Source of the DNA: Latrodectus hesperus
Lineage: Eukaryota; Arthropoda; Arachnida; Araneae; Theridiidae
Direction of reading: 5' to 3'
Length of the DNA: 64,000 nucleotides
NCBI GenBank assembly: GCA_037975125.1
Contig: CM075854.1
Location: 66,219,571 to 66,283,570 of the forward strand
In this document: piece after piece, positions 25,990 to 53,507 of the stretch
Position numbering within the stretch: position 1 is the first letter of the stretch
Layout of the letters: each line of letters begins with the position of its first letter
The notes under the pieces: model-generated
What the model saw: the letters and a program-made list of their open reading frames with translations, nothing else
The model's database searches: none
What the model was told of the DNA's origin: nothing
Program-made: the position numbers and the translations under genes

Positions 25990-26270
25990 CCTACGTCGGT
26001 GAAAGCGGCTATCGTCGGCAAAACGGCAAAGGGCCGATGGATAACCGTATATGAGCATGTACTGACAATTACATGGGCCTCATGGGCCGATGGATAACCG
26101 TATATGAGCATGTACTGACAATTACATGGGCCTCATCGGCCGATTTGGCATTGCTGTCCACCCGGCGTTGGGCCAACAGCGGACCGCTAGCCCAACGCCG
26201 TCTGCCGTCTGCTGTCCAAGATGGCTGACAGCAGTGGCCCGATAGATGTCCGGCATCTTTGTGTTTGCTG
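25990..26270 (-). repeat. Right GGCC-rich terminal segment
   Basis: GC-rich block ending TGTTTGCTG at 26270. Its reverse complement matches the start of 18495-18715 and shares its dense GGCC motifs (seven here). It also contains GGCCAACAGCGG and the near-mirror CGCTAGCCCAACGCCG. It includes the 53-bp tandem duplication listed separately. Confidence 0.7.
26031..26136. repeat. Perfect tandem duplication of a 53-bp unit
   Basis: The unit starting GGGCCGATGGATAACCGTAT and ending TGGGCCTCAT occupies 26031-26083 and is repeated without change at 26084-26136. The identity indicates a recent duplication or an assembly artefact. The unit carries two GGCC motifs, so duplication increased the subterminal motif number. 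Confidence 0.93.
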
Positions 26271-26566
26271 GGCTTTTGTTAGTCTTGTAAGAATAAAATA
26301 AAAGAATAATATGCTAGATTTTCTTTATCACACAAAAAACCTAGATTTTTGAGGCATATCTTGTTTATGATCATCAATTTATACATTTCGTATTATATTT
26401 ATTGTTTTCAAATAATTGATTTTATAACTGACACATAATGATCCTCTACATTTTTGGATTCTTATCTTAATGTTTCAAAAGAATTTATTTTTGTGAATGT
26501 TTTATATTACTTATTCAAAATTACATCTTATTAAAACTAAATTTCACTTTTGCGTCTGTTTTTCCA

Positions 26567-26687
<121 letters not shown>

Positions 26688-26689
26688 TG

Positions 26690-28908
26690 ATTAGTATTGA
26701 TGCACATAAAATGACTTTACAATAAGAAAAAGATTTTCAGTACTTTTCATAAAAAAAACTAAATGGTTACTAAAATATACATATTTTAACTTTCTTATTT
26801 CTCTTGAGATTCTCTCATATTTAGCGCAAAAACTTGCAATACGTAATCTCATGAAATGTTACCTAAGAAAAAATACTAATAATAGTAAAAATCTATGAAT
26901 AAATATTTCTACATTACTATTTCATATTGCATTTTAGTCTCATTCACAATGAATAAATTTATCAAAAATAGCTATAAATGGAAGAAAAAATCATTTATGT
27001 ACAAAACAGTAATAAAAATATCTTATAATAAGACTACATTAATTTTTAAAAATGTATATAAAAAATACCATTCCAAGTATATAAATGTTTGACTAATTGA
27101 AGATTTGCTATGCGTTAAAATGAATAAATTCCTGCGATAAAATACTACCAAAAATAACTGCTAATAATTAAGAATATAATGCAATTTAGTTCCAAGCTTA
27201 AGTTGCCTTTTTTGTGAAATGAATAAAATAAATCTAGTAAGAATTCTGTAAATATTCTTCACATAAAAATCTTAATTTTCTGGGACATTGTCAAAGACTG
27301 AAAACATCATTTCTATTCCACACACACACACACATCAATGAAATCAATTATTTTCACAAAGTTAGTATCAAAGAAAGAACAAAATATCATTTACACAGAT
27401 CCATTAATTTTCTCACATGCGTAAAATTTTGATAGCAATGTTACTTTCCCAATTGGGCAATCATAACAATCATATTAGTAGTAGAATAAAATGCAAAAGC
27501 TGTTGTAAAGAATATGTTTGCCCTCAGAGTATATTGACACAGCGTATTCACAGCCAACTAAGGAAAATGGTCAGGATAGAGTAAATTTCTGAAGTTAAAA
27601 AATGTGTTGCAAGAGTTATTTAACTCTCTGCAGACTAATACTAGCTTAGAAAAGAGCATTTTACATATAATGGATTCTATTTCTGTATTACAAGGAAGAA
27701 AACTCGGAAATCTCTAAAACACTCATCCTGACTGAAGTATATGAAAATGGCAAAATACAGGATCTAATTCCAGTTGTTCAGCAGTGACTCGGTACAAATG
27801 GAGAAAATTCCACTGGGAAGTGTATTTTTTCTAAGAAACCACACTGTGAACATCTACCATTATTAACTAAAAAGTAATTTTCTCAAATATAATGAAACGC
27901 TGAATAATTTTGCATAATTTTTTTAGGTACGAAACACGCATCAGTTTAATAACGAATAATAAACTATTATTTATTATATTGATAATGCTCTAGGTAAAAA
28001 ATATCAGGTTTAAAACACCCGAAGACACTTTATAAAGAGACATTAATAAAAAAATATATATAGCTTAAAAACTTCACTATCAATAATGTGAATCTCAAGC
28101 TTTATAATTAATGTACAGTAGAAATTTTCGGCAATGTACAGTCCAAACAAAAGTTGGCAATGTATTCCCCAAGAAGAAAGTGATAACGTAACAAAAGAAA
28201 GGTGGTTCTACATTATCGAAAACATAGCACAATTTTCATACAAATAGTTGCGCTTAAAAAAAACAAAGGGAACTGCGAAACAAATATCAGAACAATATAG
28301 CAAAATAGATAAATATTTTCAAAATAAATGTTACTCTGCTCTATTATTTTTTAATGAAATCCTGTTAACTTTTATTAAAAACCTATATTTGCAGGTTGAT
28401 TGTGCCATGGATTACATGTATAAATATTTTGATTTTTTTTTTGACAAAATTTTGCAATCCTCTTTTACTATGATCAAATAGAATAGCATATAGATTCAAT
28501 AAGCAATCTCTTAGAACACACATATCCCAGTTATAGGATAGAAATTGTTCATAAGCTTTCATATCTTCTGATTAAACAGAAGCATAATGAACAAATTCTC
28601 TATTTTATTATTATTCTCAGCTGTTAGCTATAAATAGTTATATTTATTTATCAACAAAATGCAGATAATCTTCATTTTAAAATGCTGAATTCCATGTACT
28701 GTTTAACATGCAAATGAATAAGAAAGAAGTGAGTTTTATTTATTTTGAATACCAGATCTAATATAAGTCATAAGAGATATTGAATGTTGCACCAAATGCT
28801 TGATAAGATATAACAGACTTCCTCCATATGTATTACTCAGAGTGTTTATTTATGATAGGATTCCTTTTGTCTCTCTCAGAATATCAACCTTATATCTCTA
28901 TATATGAC
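26690..28908. other. AT-rich non-coding stretch
   Basis: No gene or transposon recognised. A short (CA)n run lies at about 27322-27334. GC rises slightly at 27480-27850 without a sustained frame. Confidence 0.5.
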
Positions 28909-29079
28909 TGCAGAGCTGTGAGCTGAATAGATAGCAATCTGCTTTCAATTCAGTAGCTCGTAGGCCCTTCCCACCTTGGGTTTGGGTGTTTACAGTGGTT
29001 CAAAATCCACTTTAAATTGTACGTCTCTATCTAATTAGCCGTTAAATGCAAAAATAATCATTGAGGAACAATCAAATCA
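28909..29079 (+). mobile_element. Decayed, near full-length tRNA-derived SINE
   Basis: Plus-strand copy of the SINE family. A degraded tRNA-like head (GCAGAGCTGTGAGCTGAATAG, final base omitted, then GCAATCTGCTTTCAATTCAG) is followed by CCCACCTTGGGTTTGGGTG, the GTGGTTCAAAATCCACTTTAAA block and TCTAATTAGCC, with an A/C-rich tail. Imperfect repeats ATCTCTATATATGAC on the left and ATCTCAATATATCAC on the right look like a decayed target duplication. Box B is mutated, so it is not expected to be transcribed by polymerase III. Confidence 0.72.
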
Positions 29080-29094
29080 ATCTCAATATATCAC

Positions 29095-31592
<2,498 letters not shown>

Positions 31593-31599
31593 ATCCCCA

Positions 31600-32645
31600 C
31601 GTTTCTATACAATTTATCAGCCTCTTATGAACAATATACTGAAATTTATTTTTTAATTTTCAGAACAATCATGTAAGCCTCAAGAATTTTTGAATTCATT
31701 GATTCGCATGATATATATTCGGGACAAATATAATATTTATCATTTAATTTCAAATAACATAAAATACATTTTATAAAAAACCTCTTTGGCTCTGTGTAAA
31801 TATATGAATATAATTTTAATAATCATTTTGTGAAGGTAATAATACATAAGAATTTATGCTTCAATATGTATCAAATATGAATTTTATGTGCGAAATTAAG
31901 TTATTTTAAGGTAAACATATTTACCTGATTTGAAGTATTTGTGAAATAGATATTTATATCAATGGATAATGGATTGGAAGTTTTTGTGACAACCGGATGT
32001 AAGAATTTTTACTTGCATTATTCCAACAGTTAAGGAATTTTTATTCGATTATTTTTTTCATTTTATATTAGCATATCTTTTAGATATAAATTTTCCACTT
32101 CAGTAACAAAAGAGTAAAAGCATGCGGAACGTATTTTCCTTTCTTTAGTCCATTCGTAGATAAATAAGATTTTCTTACAAATCTTCATTTATACAATACA
32201 AGATTTTTCTTTTATATCTTTTCTAATTTTTTTCTTGTATTGAGTTTTATATTATAAAACTTAAAATATAAGTTTTTTGTTTTGCATTTTCTATAACTGA
32301 TTTCATCTGACGTATTCTTCTAAGGTAATTAATTGTATTTTCAGCCAATTTAATGTAATAATCCACAAATATAGTCAACAAAAGAAATTTATTTTATTTT
32401 TATAAACAGCAAAAATTTAAAATTGCTTTGACGAAATCCGTACAAGTAAGCACTCACATTCTTTCTATGGTTCTGAAGTTAGATTAGAATAAATGTACAA
32501 CATTTTTTTTCACAAAAAGCCAAATACTTTTGCTCACAAATATTTTTATTTTTAAAGTATTTAATGTATTTGAGTTATATGAGAATTTTTTTTAAAATGC
32601 ATTACTAAGAAGTAAGTTCAATATAAAAGCGCTGAAGATTTGAGA
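31600..32645. other. AT-rich non-coding stretch
   Basis: No coding or repeat signal seen. Confidence 0.5.
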
Positions 32646-32649
32646 AGAC

Positions 32650-33322
32650 TAAGGGCACCAAAACCTCAGAGGTGTAGAATTAACTGTTCGGTTTACTGCA
32701 ATGCGTACTAAAGAAATAGGGCAGTGAAAACTAATGCCCCCAACCATGACACTGGTTGCAAAAACAGCATAGCGTTGCATAACATAATAATTCAATGGTT
32801 TCTCTTCACAGTGTCTCCAGACTCGAATTCGACCATTATGGCATTTCTGGCAACAGCAAGAGTTGTCAGTAAAGCCAATTTCATTCCTTTCCGTTGTCCA
32901 TTTTTATCGTTCATTGCATCACTCGTTGTGCAAACGCCAGTGGTTTAGAGTCAATAGTAAATAAAGCCATCGACGCCTTTTGGATATTCTACTCAACTGA
33001 GAAATCTGTCATATAGAGTGAGTGGATACTAAATGATGTGTTGCAGACTGAATCTGTTTTGCTGTGGTTTGTAATGGGACTCAACGATCCATCACTGCCT
33101 TCAGCACAATATGCTTACAACGAGGTGGGTGCGATGAGTCTCATTAGTCCGCCGTTCCCTACTACATCCATTAATCATAGATCCGCATCATAGTTATTTG
33201 GTTTCGTCTAACACGATCACCGATTTCTCCAAAGGATAATCCACAACACCCATTGGCTAATATTCTTTTTCGCTTGTACTCAGAAACTTGCTCGAAAGAC
33301 GATCTTGTCTCTTACGAGGCAT
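32650..33322 (-). pseudogene. Tc1-like transposase pseudogene, 3' half missing
   Basis: The minus-strand start codon at 33322 opens MPRKRQDR, as in arthropod Tc1 transposases. After one frameshift the paired-like domain is clear (FEQVSEYKRKRIL, then LSFGEIGDRVRRNQITMMRI) at about 33300-33190. The catalytic core begins with FTDNS near 32860, where the first Asp is kept but the usual Glu is Asn. It continues as GRIRVWRH and VMVGGISFHCPISLVRI, then ends around 32650. The QQDNARPH and SPIE segments that carry the second and third catalytic residues are absent. Multiple stops and frame changes are present. The 5' terminal repeat is retained near 33505-33541. The copy belongs to the same subfamily as 55483-56900 but is in the opposite orientation. 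Confidence 0.85.
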
Positions 33323-33504
33323 AGTTATAAAATGGTTAAGAAAAAAAACACACGGAGAAATAATTACCGTGCTTCAAATGGGCAATCTCTTCTCCCTTTA
33401 TATAGTGCTTGGTAGCTCCTGATATCGTGTGAGTTGCAATGCTAATGATTTGCAAGATCTCATCTCCGCAAACGCATGCTGTAAATTTAACATTATTTGC
33501 GAGC

Positions 33505-33541
33505 TTTCTTCAGTGAGTTACTTTTTGGGTGGTCAGAAATG
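33505..33541 (-). repeat. 5' terminal repeat of the truncated Tc1 element
   Basis: Read on the minus strand from 33541: CATTTCTGACCACCCAAAAA, next to TA at 33542-33543. It matches the CACTGCTGGCCACCCAAAT end of the full-length copy at 56900. The region between it and the start codon is the element's untranslated leader. Confidence 0.65.
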
Positions 33542-33544
33542 TAT

Positions 33545-45049
<11,505 letters not shown>

Positions 45050-45309
45050 AATGTCTCTCTGAGGGCACCGTTTCGGGAAAAACAGGAAATTTAAAGCAAT
45101 AATCGACCCAATTGGAATATTAAAACAATATTAACAAACCAGAACAAGAATTATGAAAGATAAAATGCAAAACCGGCAAAATTTGTTAGTTGTGCGAAAA
45201 AATGTCGAGATTTGCATGTCTGGGAAGAAGAGAAAGCTTTGTGCAAAACAGGTTAGGGTATCAAATTCTTGCTGACGTTTCTAAATTTAAGTCGATATTT
45301 CCTTAATGG

Positions 45310-46385
45310 CAGTCTCTTTAGTTGAACAGATGTTATTTGATGAAGCTGTTTTAATGAAAAATAGGAAAATACTTCTTTGACAATTCGTGAATTTCGTAGT
45401 AGAAAGAACTTACGACATGAATCAATGTCTACTAGATGGATCCAGGCCATGATTAAGAAATTTGAAGAGATGGGTAAACTAGAAGTTCAACCTGAAAAAG
45501 GGCGTAAACATGTCCCACCGACACTTGCTGATGATGTCGAGACCTTTGTTGACACACTGGCATCATTGTTTAGGGGCAGTAGCATGCGTGCAGTTTCTCG
45601 ATAGACAGGCTATTCTTACAGAACCATCAAAAAAGTATTCAGAAGTAAAATGCAATACTTTCTAAATAGAATCCGCCATACTCTGGAGCACAACTTCTCT
45701 CATTCGCATTCTGTTTTGTCAACATAATTATTATTGATCTGTATAGCCTTGGAACATTCTGTGATGTGACGAGACTCATACCAAACCCAAAAAGACAACC
45801 AACATACAGAATTGCTGCATTTACTTCAGCTAAGGAAAATCTATGGATCGAAATTGAAATTTCCCTACAGTCTTCAAAACTCACTGTCTGGTTTGGATTA
45901 ACAGCGACATTCATCCTTAGACGATTCTTCTTTGAGAAAATCATTGAATATAGGCCTGACATGTTGCATTACAGGTCGTCTATATTATGACATGCTGCAA
46001 GCATTTGTTGTACCCCAACTACGACAAAGGTAGTTCTTAAATCGACCATCTGGGTGCAGGATGATGCGCCCCCACATATCCATGGGTCAGCGAACGCACT
46101 ATTGGTCCAACACTTCTCAGAGAAATGTGTTATTAATCACTCTCCTTTTTTTAATCCATGGTCTTCACGTTAACCAAACCTAATTCTGTACGATTTCTGT
46201 GTGATTATGGGGTTATTAAAATGTCTCCATATCGTGGAGGTGTTGCAACATTGAATGACTTAAGGAATTCCATAAAGCTTCATCTACGGAGCTTTGCACT
46301 TAATTAGTTACAATATGCTGTATAAAACACTGTACATCGATATGAAATTTTGCAAGTAAAGGAAGATCATTACGTTAAGCACTTT
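45310..46385 (+). pseudogene. Mariner-like transposase pseudogene of the DUF4817 type
   Basis: The N-terminal DUF4817-type helix-turn-helix domain is well kept at 45375-45600: REFRSRKNLRHESMST, then AMIKKFEEMGKLEVQPEKGR, then a Ser-rich RAVSR end followed by a stop. After a gap the catalytic region resumes near 45765 and reads SSKLTVWFGLTATFI and FFFEK around 45870-45945. It continues with VQDDAPPHI near 46055 (second Asp kept) and YRGGVATLNDLRNSI near 46230, and closes with EDHYVKHF. The first Asp region is corrupted, and the third Asp segment (usually NPCDFWLWGYLK) reads SVRF, so catalysis is lost. At least three frame changes are needed. The 44940-45310 segment is probably the element's leader, but I could not identify terminal inverted repeats. 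Confidence 0.85.
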
Positions 46386-46996
46386 TCCCTAGAGCACACT
46401 GGACACGATTAACTACTCCTCTATTGCAATTTTGTCCTACTTTGTTCTTGTTTCTTCAAACTGAATTATTTTTGTATCTCTCTTACCTTTACTTAATGTA
46501 ATTCAAAGTAATCACAAACTAGTCAATAAATGTTAATATTGTTTTTTGTATTTTATTTTACTTGTTCATAATGCTAAATGTTTTGTTTTCCCCGAAAAAG
46601 CACCAATCCCATGGACATTTTAGAACTAAACCTTTTTCGGAATTCCAAGATAGCATCTCGCGCATATATAAAATTTCGTTGCATTCCATTCACCCGTTTG
46701 GGCTCTCAGATGTCGTTTATAATGGTTTAATTATTAACGTGCAGTATATATATAATTAAAAAAGTATCTTTTGGATAAATGTTTCTATCAGAAAATAATG
46801 TAAAGAAATTCTAAAGAATAGACGCACTTTACCGAGTTGTACAAATGACGTGAAATGCCCAACTGTCTAACGCCAGTAGAATAAGGTATAAGGTAAGGAA
46901 CCGGCAGAGCGGAAAATATTTGCGCTGTTATTGCTGGTTAGAAAATAATCGTTGGAAATTTGTTCTGGTTACAAAGGACACCTGTAATTGCAGAGA

Positions 46997-47869
46997 ATGT
47001 CAGGCCATCGTCGACGGAGCCAGTTCGAACAAAAAGACAAGTTTACCAGGGGCATGGGGATAAGCATGAGAAAGGCAAGTTGGTCCTTAGAGCAAATCAT
47101 GGCTGACAAACACTTGAAAGCGTCCGCAACATCCGCTGTAGCGAAGATGGTTGGAAAAAGGAACTGTGGAACGTTTGCAGGTTGGTGGTGCAGTTAGAGT
47201 GATGTCAGCACTGCGTGGATCGACGCGTCCCATGAAAGGCAGTGACTGCCCTGATGATGGACTAGAGCGTTGTGGACAAGGACAACGGAGTAGCACAATA
47301 TCATCTTTTCAGATGAGTCATGCTTCTGTTTCTTCAGTGATATTCATCATGCATGAGTGTGGCATCGACATTTAGACAGGTCCAATCCTGCAGCAATTCT
47401 GGAACGCCCCATCTCTCGACAACGCTTAATCATGGTTTGGGGTTCCATTGCATACAATTGCAGGTCACCTCTAATTTGTATTCACTGCACCATGACAGAC
47501 TAACGTTACGTGGATGATGTGCTGTGACCGGTAACACTCTCCTGCCTTCAGGGGGAGCACAATGCACATTATCAGCAATATAATACGCAACCTAACATTG
47601 CTCGCATCCGCCAATATGCCCTGTAAGGTGTACAGCTGTTTCCCTGGCCACCGTGCTCATCGGATCTCTCGCCAATCAAAAATGTTTGGGATATGATTGG
47701 ATGCCATTTGATGAACCTGCCAGTGCCTCCTTCAGAAGATGTATTTTGGCGAATGGTTGACAGGGAATGCAGAGCCATTCCTCAGGACACCATCCCTAGT
47801 CTCATTGAATCTGTTCTTAGACATGGTGCTTCGTGTATCACTGATTTAAACCAGATTTTTATACTTATG
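46997..47869 (+). pseudogene. Tc1-like transposase pseudogene
   Basis: ATG at 46997 opens MSGHRRRSQFEQKDKF, then ASWSLEQIMADKHLK, a typical Tc1 N-terminus. Broken frames continue to the catalytic region: IIFSDESCFCFF near 47305 (first Asp kept) and RLIMVWGSIAYNCRSPL near 47425. Next comes QQYNTQPN near 47570, where the second Asp is Tyr, then SDLSPIKNVWDMIG near 47665, where the catalytic Glu is Lys. The C-terminus is a long intact frame with HLMNLPVPPSEDVFWRMVDR and IPQDTIPSLIESV. A stretch between the DNA-binding domain and the first Asp is shortened, so internal deletion as well as point decay has occurred. It lies about 600 bp downstream of the DUF4817-type copy in the same orientation, but the two are different families. 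Terminal repeats were not identified. Confidence 0.85.
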
Positions 47870-50800
47870 TTGAGTGCAAAAGTTTTATCCATCTTGTGAT
47901 AAAATTTGGTGTCAATATCTTCAAAAACAACGAAGTTATAAGATCATATTATAGATCAAGATATCATTTTTGAGATTATTTTATAAAATTTTCCAACATG
48001 GCATTCCTGCCATCTAACAATAGAGCCCATAATAACCAACTGCCTACCCCCAGAAACGGAAGACAGTGATTTGTGCTTAAACCACATAATCTCGGCTGCA
48101 AATTATTATTTCATTAAATTTCAACTACAGACCTATCAACTACCCTGGGAACCATCTGTATGTAAATTTTTGTGCAATTTGGATTATTATGTTTATTCTC
48201 TGATAGTCTTAATCCAGAACTTCTGTTTATTTCAAGCCTTTTGTCTCTATATGCTGCACCTTAACAACATCATGAGTGACTAATTTATTAGTTAAGTGCC
48301 CAGATGTCATTTTATTTCGTTTCGACGATGATTCTGAGCATTTTGATGCATGGCTTGTGTAATTAGGATTATTTGGTCCGAAGTTATGATTTTATTTTAA
48401 TAAGTTAAAAAAAATCCATGTTTTTTTAACAATTTTTAAGAAAAAAAAGTTTTCTAGTTTTTTTAAATTACTAATTAATAGCTTCGGCCTTGATTGTTCT
48501 ATCAGAAACAAATAAATTTTAAACTGGAGTAGATATTATAATGTTATTAAAATTGTATGTATTACTATCCTAAGTGCAACAGTTAATTTTCTATAATTTT
48601 TTTAAATTTTGTATTTGTTGATAAAATTTTGTGTATTTTCAAGTATTTTGACTATCAATTTTATTTTAAAACTGCCATATCTTTTGAAATTTTTATCAAT
48701 GCATTTCAATTTTATTATTTTAATTCTGAGCAGATCCTTGTGATTTAAAATGTCTTGCTTTTTAAAAAATGTGGTGATTTGGGAATTGCCCTTCACTACA
48801 TAGTGAAATGTCCATCTGCTAAGGCCTTCCACATAAAATTAGCACCACAGTCAAACAGATCTTCAATTTGTGCAATTTTGTATAATGGACGGTTTTAGAC
48901 GGAAAATAATAATTCAAATACTCAAACTCTTAACAAGACAAGGACTCAAACTATGCCGTGACCCTGTACAATCTTCAACAATGGTAGACGATGAACTTTA
49001 TTCATCATCAGATTAATCAGATGAATAATAATACTTCCATTTAATTCTTTTATTATTTGTATAAATCTAATGGTGTTCATAATAGTGTAATTATTTTAAT
49101 TGTTAAAACCAATGTTTCAAGTAATACGTAACATTAATGTCTTGTGTCAATTCATACAAAATCTTAAAGGATATAGAGGACATGAATACTTTATACCAAT
49201 TATAACTTTAGTGTTGCATAACATCATGACTTAAGGGTTTCAAGTAAAATTCTCAAAAAAAAGACTTTTTAAATAATGTAAATAGTTGTCATCTCTCTCT
49301 AATCTTGCATAATAATTCTTATTTCTCTTATTATTTTACTTTGTCAATTTATAATTATACTATCATTTACTTCTGTATGTATAACATATTGTGTTAATAA
49401 TAGTAAAGTTATTTTATTAGTTAAATTTAATATTTCAAGTAATATTATTCATTAATGTTTTGACAATTCATGTAAATTGTTATTAATTTAAGATTATATA
49501 GCTCCTTATTTATTTTTCCTGTAATTATTCTTCTACTTTTTCTTAATATTCATTTATACTTTCACTAAAATTTATAGCGTTTAGTTTCAATCATGTAACT
49601 GAACTTTGATGCAGACATCTACTGCGCTAGGTTGTTCTACAGGCTTTCAAGCTTCACCAATGTGAATATAATTTTAAATAAACTCCAGGTGGGGTCGTAA
49701 CTGGATGTTATATCAATTTAATTAATTACCTTCGGATCTAAGCAACCTTACAGGGAATACAAGTTAAAAATTTTCAATAAATTATAATTAAATAATTATG
49801 TTAGTTAAAAAACTGTTACCAAACATTTGAAAGGAGACTCAGTTTTTATGCTAAGTTAGCCAGAAACGGATAACCTGATGTAAACTTCATTTCATTCCCC
49901 ATCTGCCGTTCTTAAATCAACACTGAAAAAAAATTTGGAACTTAAATATGATAAAGAGATTTTATTTACATATTTTATAGTATCATTTAAATTTTATGTA
50001 TGTTAATTTTATCATAATTTAAATATTTAAGGTGAAAAATTGAATACATGTCTCATATATATGATATGAAATATATATCTTAATGCAAAACTCATAATCA
50101 ATAAACACATATAAGATACAAATTGTAAAATTTTAAAAATACATTTTATATATAAAGATTTACATAAAAAATTTAAAATAACTTTTATATTTTTTTCAAA
50201 ATACAAGATGGTAGTTACAAAACTACAAAAATTTTTATAAAGGAATTGAGAATACAACCAACTTTACTCAATTCAGAAGAAAAATAAAATGTATGTAAAC
50301 AGATGTAATATTTTAAACATTTTAAATTAATATTTTTGAAGCAAAGAATAAATGTAGTATGTATTTTAACGAATAAAATGCGAAACATTTGCTTAATTAA
50401 TACAGAGATCTACTAAGTAAAAAAATGCGAAAAAAAACACATGAAAAAATCTTGAACATTCAACTGGCAAAGATCTTGGTAAATGTATTTGGTTATTTAA
50501 ACTTTCCAACATATCTTTAGATTCCTAAATGAAAACTTAGATTTTTATGAGTTTTTACACTATTTTATATTTTCATAATTAAATTACACACACACACAGT
50601 CCTTATCAAAAAATATTTTACTTAAACTTTTTTATTTATTTTGGTTAATTTTATTTTTACTATTCGGGAAGCCTTAGTATTTGTCTCTTTAATAACAATT
50701 CTTTGAATTTTGTTTTATAAGCTTCTCTCATTTCTCTAATTTTATATTATTTACAAAAGTTGGTTATTAATAGATTTACATTAACTAATTTTTATTTTGC

Positions 50801-51650
50801 CTTTCTATACATGCTCTTAATGTATCAGAGAAGCTCTTAAAGTTGTGAGTCACTTTTGTTTTTAAATCTTAATATCAATCAGAAGATGAATTCATAATTA
50901 GTAAAACATAACCTAAACAATTTTGTATTTCATATTCTATAGTGATAATAGGTTTTTTTTAAAAAAATTTGCTATATTTTCATAATCGTAAATTTTAATA
51001 TAACGATCTATAGCTTTTGAAATGCATTATTACTGTGTAAATCATTTTATTAAAAAACAGTGAAATAAAATTAATTTGAATGCATGAACATACAAGTAAT
51101 TATATACGTATGGTTTTCTTAGGGGCGTTCTTATTGTAAAACATTCAAAACGAGGTTTGAAAATGTTGATTGACTTTTATGTTAAAGCAACTAACTGATT
51201 TGTTCTGAAGCCACATTTTATCGTTACCAGTTTTCAAAAGAGTAGTTTCTCGATAAATCAAATTAAACCTTTTAATAAAAATAACTAATATTTATTAATA
51301 TTGAAATATCTCTATTTTATCCCAGAGAATGCCAGTTTAGTGAAATTACAAAATAAATCAGTTTACTACAAGTCATTTATATTTATTCGTCCAAGAGATT
51401 AACTATTCAAAACAAATAAAAAACACATTTTTTGTCTAAATTTTTTTATAAAAAAGTTTTTCTTAAGAAACACCGTAAATTTATAAAGTGTTTTGCATCA
51501 TTTGACACTATTTTCAAAATTTTATTTTGTGTAATATTAAAAATGCTTACTTCTTAATGGGTTAACATTTCTTGGCACTTTATAAATTAGTTATTATTTA
51601 CTTCACTTCTACAGTTGAATGTTTTCAACTTAGAGCATAATTTACATTTG

Positions 51651-51688
51651 TTTACACCTGGGTTTATAATTTACACCTGGGTTTTTAT
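51651..51688. repeat. Tandem duplication of a 19-bp unit
   Basis: TTTACACCTGGGTTTATAA is followed by TTTACACCTGGGTTTTTAT. Confidence 0.85.
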
Positions 51689-52039
51689 TTCAGTAATATC
51701 ATATAAGCTATTAATTGAAAGAAAATCATTAATCAACTGAATCCTACATATTCAAATAAATAGTAACTGTCAATAAAATATATCACTAAATGTGTGTATA
51801 TCATCTATCAGTGCAATTTGAATCTCAAAAGAAAAATTTAAATTGTTCTATTGTCCAGTTATAGACAACCTCTAATTCTTAAATAAAGAAGCAACAAGAA
51901 CTTATTCAATAAAGTAATAGCTAACACCTATACACCAACGCTATTTTTCGTAATCATAAAATAATAAATTTACATTTTAATGTTTTATTATTACGAAAAT
52001 TATGCGATCAAAACTTTTAAACTTCTGGTACCAGCTTTC

Positions 52040-52059
52040 TTTTTTTTTTTTTTTTTTTT
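52040..52059. repeat. Poly(T) tract of 20
   Basis: Twenty consecutive T. It could be a minus-strand retroposon tail, but no body is recognised. Confidence 0.9.
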
Positions 52060-53507
52060 GCCCCTTATGAATATTTTCTTCTCTATGTATATAAATTTGT
52101 TTCTCTTATGAATATAAATATATAGATAGATATAAATAATCCTTTAACAGTTCATTGTTTCTTACTCTCAATCCTTTCTGAATTTTACTAATATTTTGTA
52201 TTTTTGCTTTGTAATGTAAATTCCGGTATACAACATACATTGCCAATTGCAAATTTTTAATAAAAGAAATATTTGTGCTATGCATAAAGAATGATGTAAA
52301 AGTTTTAACATACCATCATTCACATTAACAATAGATGCAGAAAAATATTTGCTCAGTTCATCATTCTTTGATAAAATATTAAAAAAATGAAATTGCCTGA
52401 ATGATTCTCAGAGAAACTTTTCAAATCGGTTTATTTTTTTGAATATTTATCCTCAAAAATTTCTTTTAATTAAAATTCAACTTTGAAACAATCCTCTATA
52501 GTAAATTACTCAGTTTACAAGGTAACATTTTATTTTTATGAAATAAAATACTTCCATACATTCCCAGTGTGAAATGGCTTCTATATATAACATTGTAAAA
52601 GGAAATAAGACTTTATTACACATCGGTTTAAAATGAAGTGAATGGGATAGTTACTGTAAAAACGTTATTTATGGTGTTATCATTAATTATATGGTATAAT
52701 TGATAACTATGATGTATCGACGCTTTTATAAAATTCCTTTTCATGTTCAAAACTTTGTTGTTGTGAATGCAGAGATTTAATTCAATTTACTTTCAAACAG
52801 TGGTGAATGATGAAGGCCAAATCAGCGTTCCTAGCAAACATACTTTAGAAAGTATTCTAAGCATTTTTAAGCTTATGACTTTTTATGTCACATTTCCTTT
52901 AAAAAATAATTTAAATACTTCTATCCCAATCTAATGGCAACTATTCCTATGGAAATTAAATGAAATTTAACATCATAAGAACTTCTGAAAATTAGTACCA
53001 AATTTCATAATATTTATTCCTGTATTTTTGCTTTTATGTGGTATAACTTCTAAATGAAATCTTATTTATAAAACCTTCTAATTAAACTCTTCTTACAAAT
53101 CTAAAAAAGGATCAAAGAAAGCCTCGAAGTAATTTTATAATATTAAAATTAATTATAAAATGTAGTTTTTATAATGACACATACGAAATGAAATTTCAAA
53201 TAAAACTAAATGAATAACAAAGTCGTATTAAATAAATGTGAATTGCGTATTTTCAGCCCATTTAAAATCATTCTAAATATTCAATAACAATGTGTTATTT
53301 GAAAATCTATTGTAATTTTATCTATATTATAATAATTGATTATTTTTCTTTTTTATTAAAATTTATAAAATACAATTTTATTGCCAAAAATTTTCCATTT
53401 CTAGTCAATATATTAAACGCAAATAATTGTTATGACATCAAAATTGGGAACAATATTTAAGAGCTTCAAGGCATTTGGCTTTCAAAACTGTATTACAAAC
53501 AGTAGAA

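Larger units (their letters stand above)
47900..53500. other. AT-rich non-coding stretch with simple repeats
   Basis: No gene recognised. Holds (CA)n at about 50588-50599, a 19-bp perfect-core tandem duplication at 51651-51688 and poly(T) of 20 at 52040-52059. Confidence 0.5.

Noticed and set aside
45639..45962. Minus-strand 107-codon frame
   Set aside because: Antisense shadow of the DUF4817-type mariner pseudogene. The plus strand carries the family motifs.
47087..47778. Minus-strand frames of 68-69 codons
   Set aside because: Antisense to the Tc1 pseudogene at 46997-47869.
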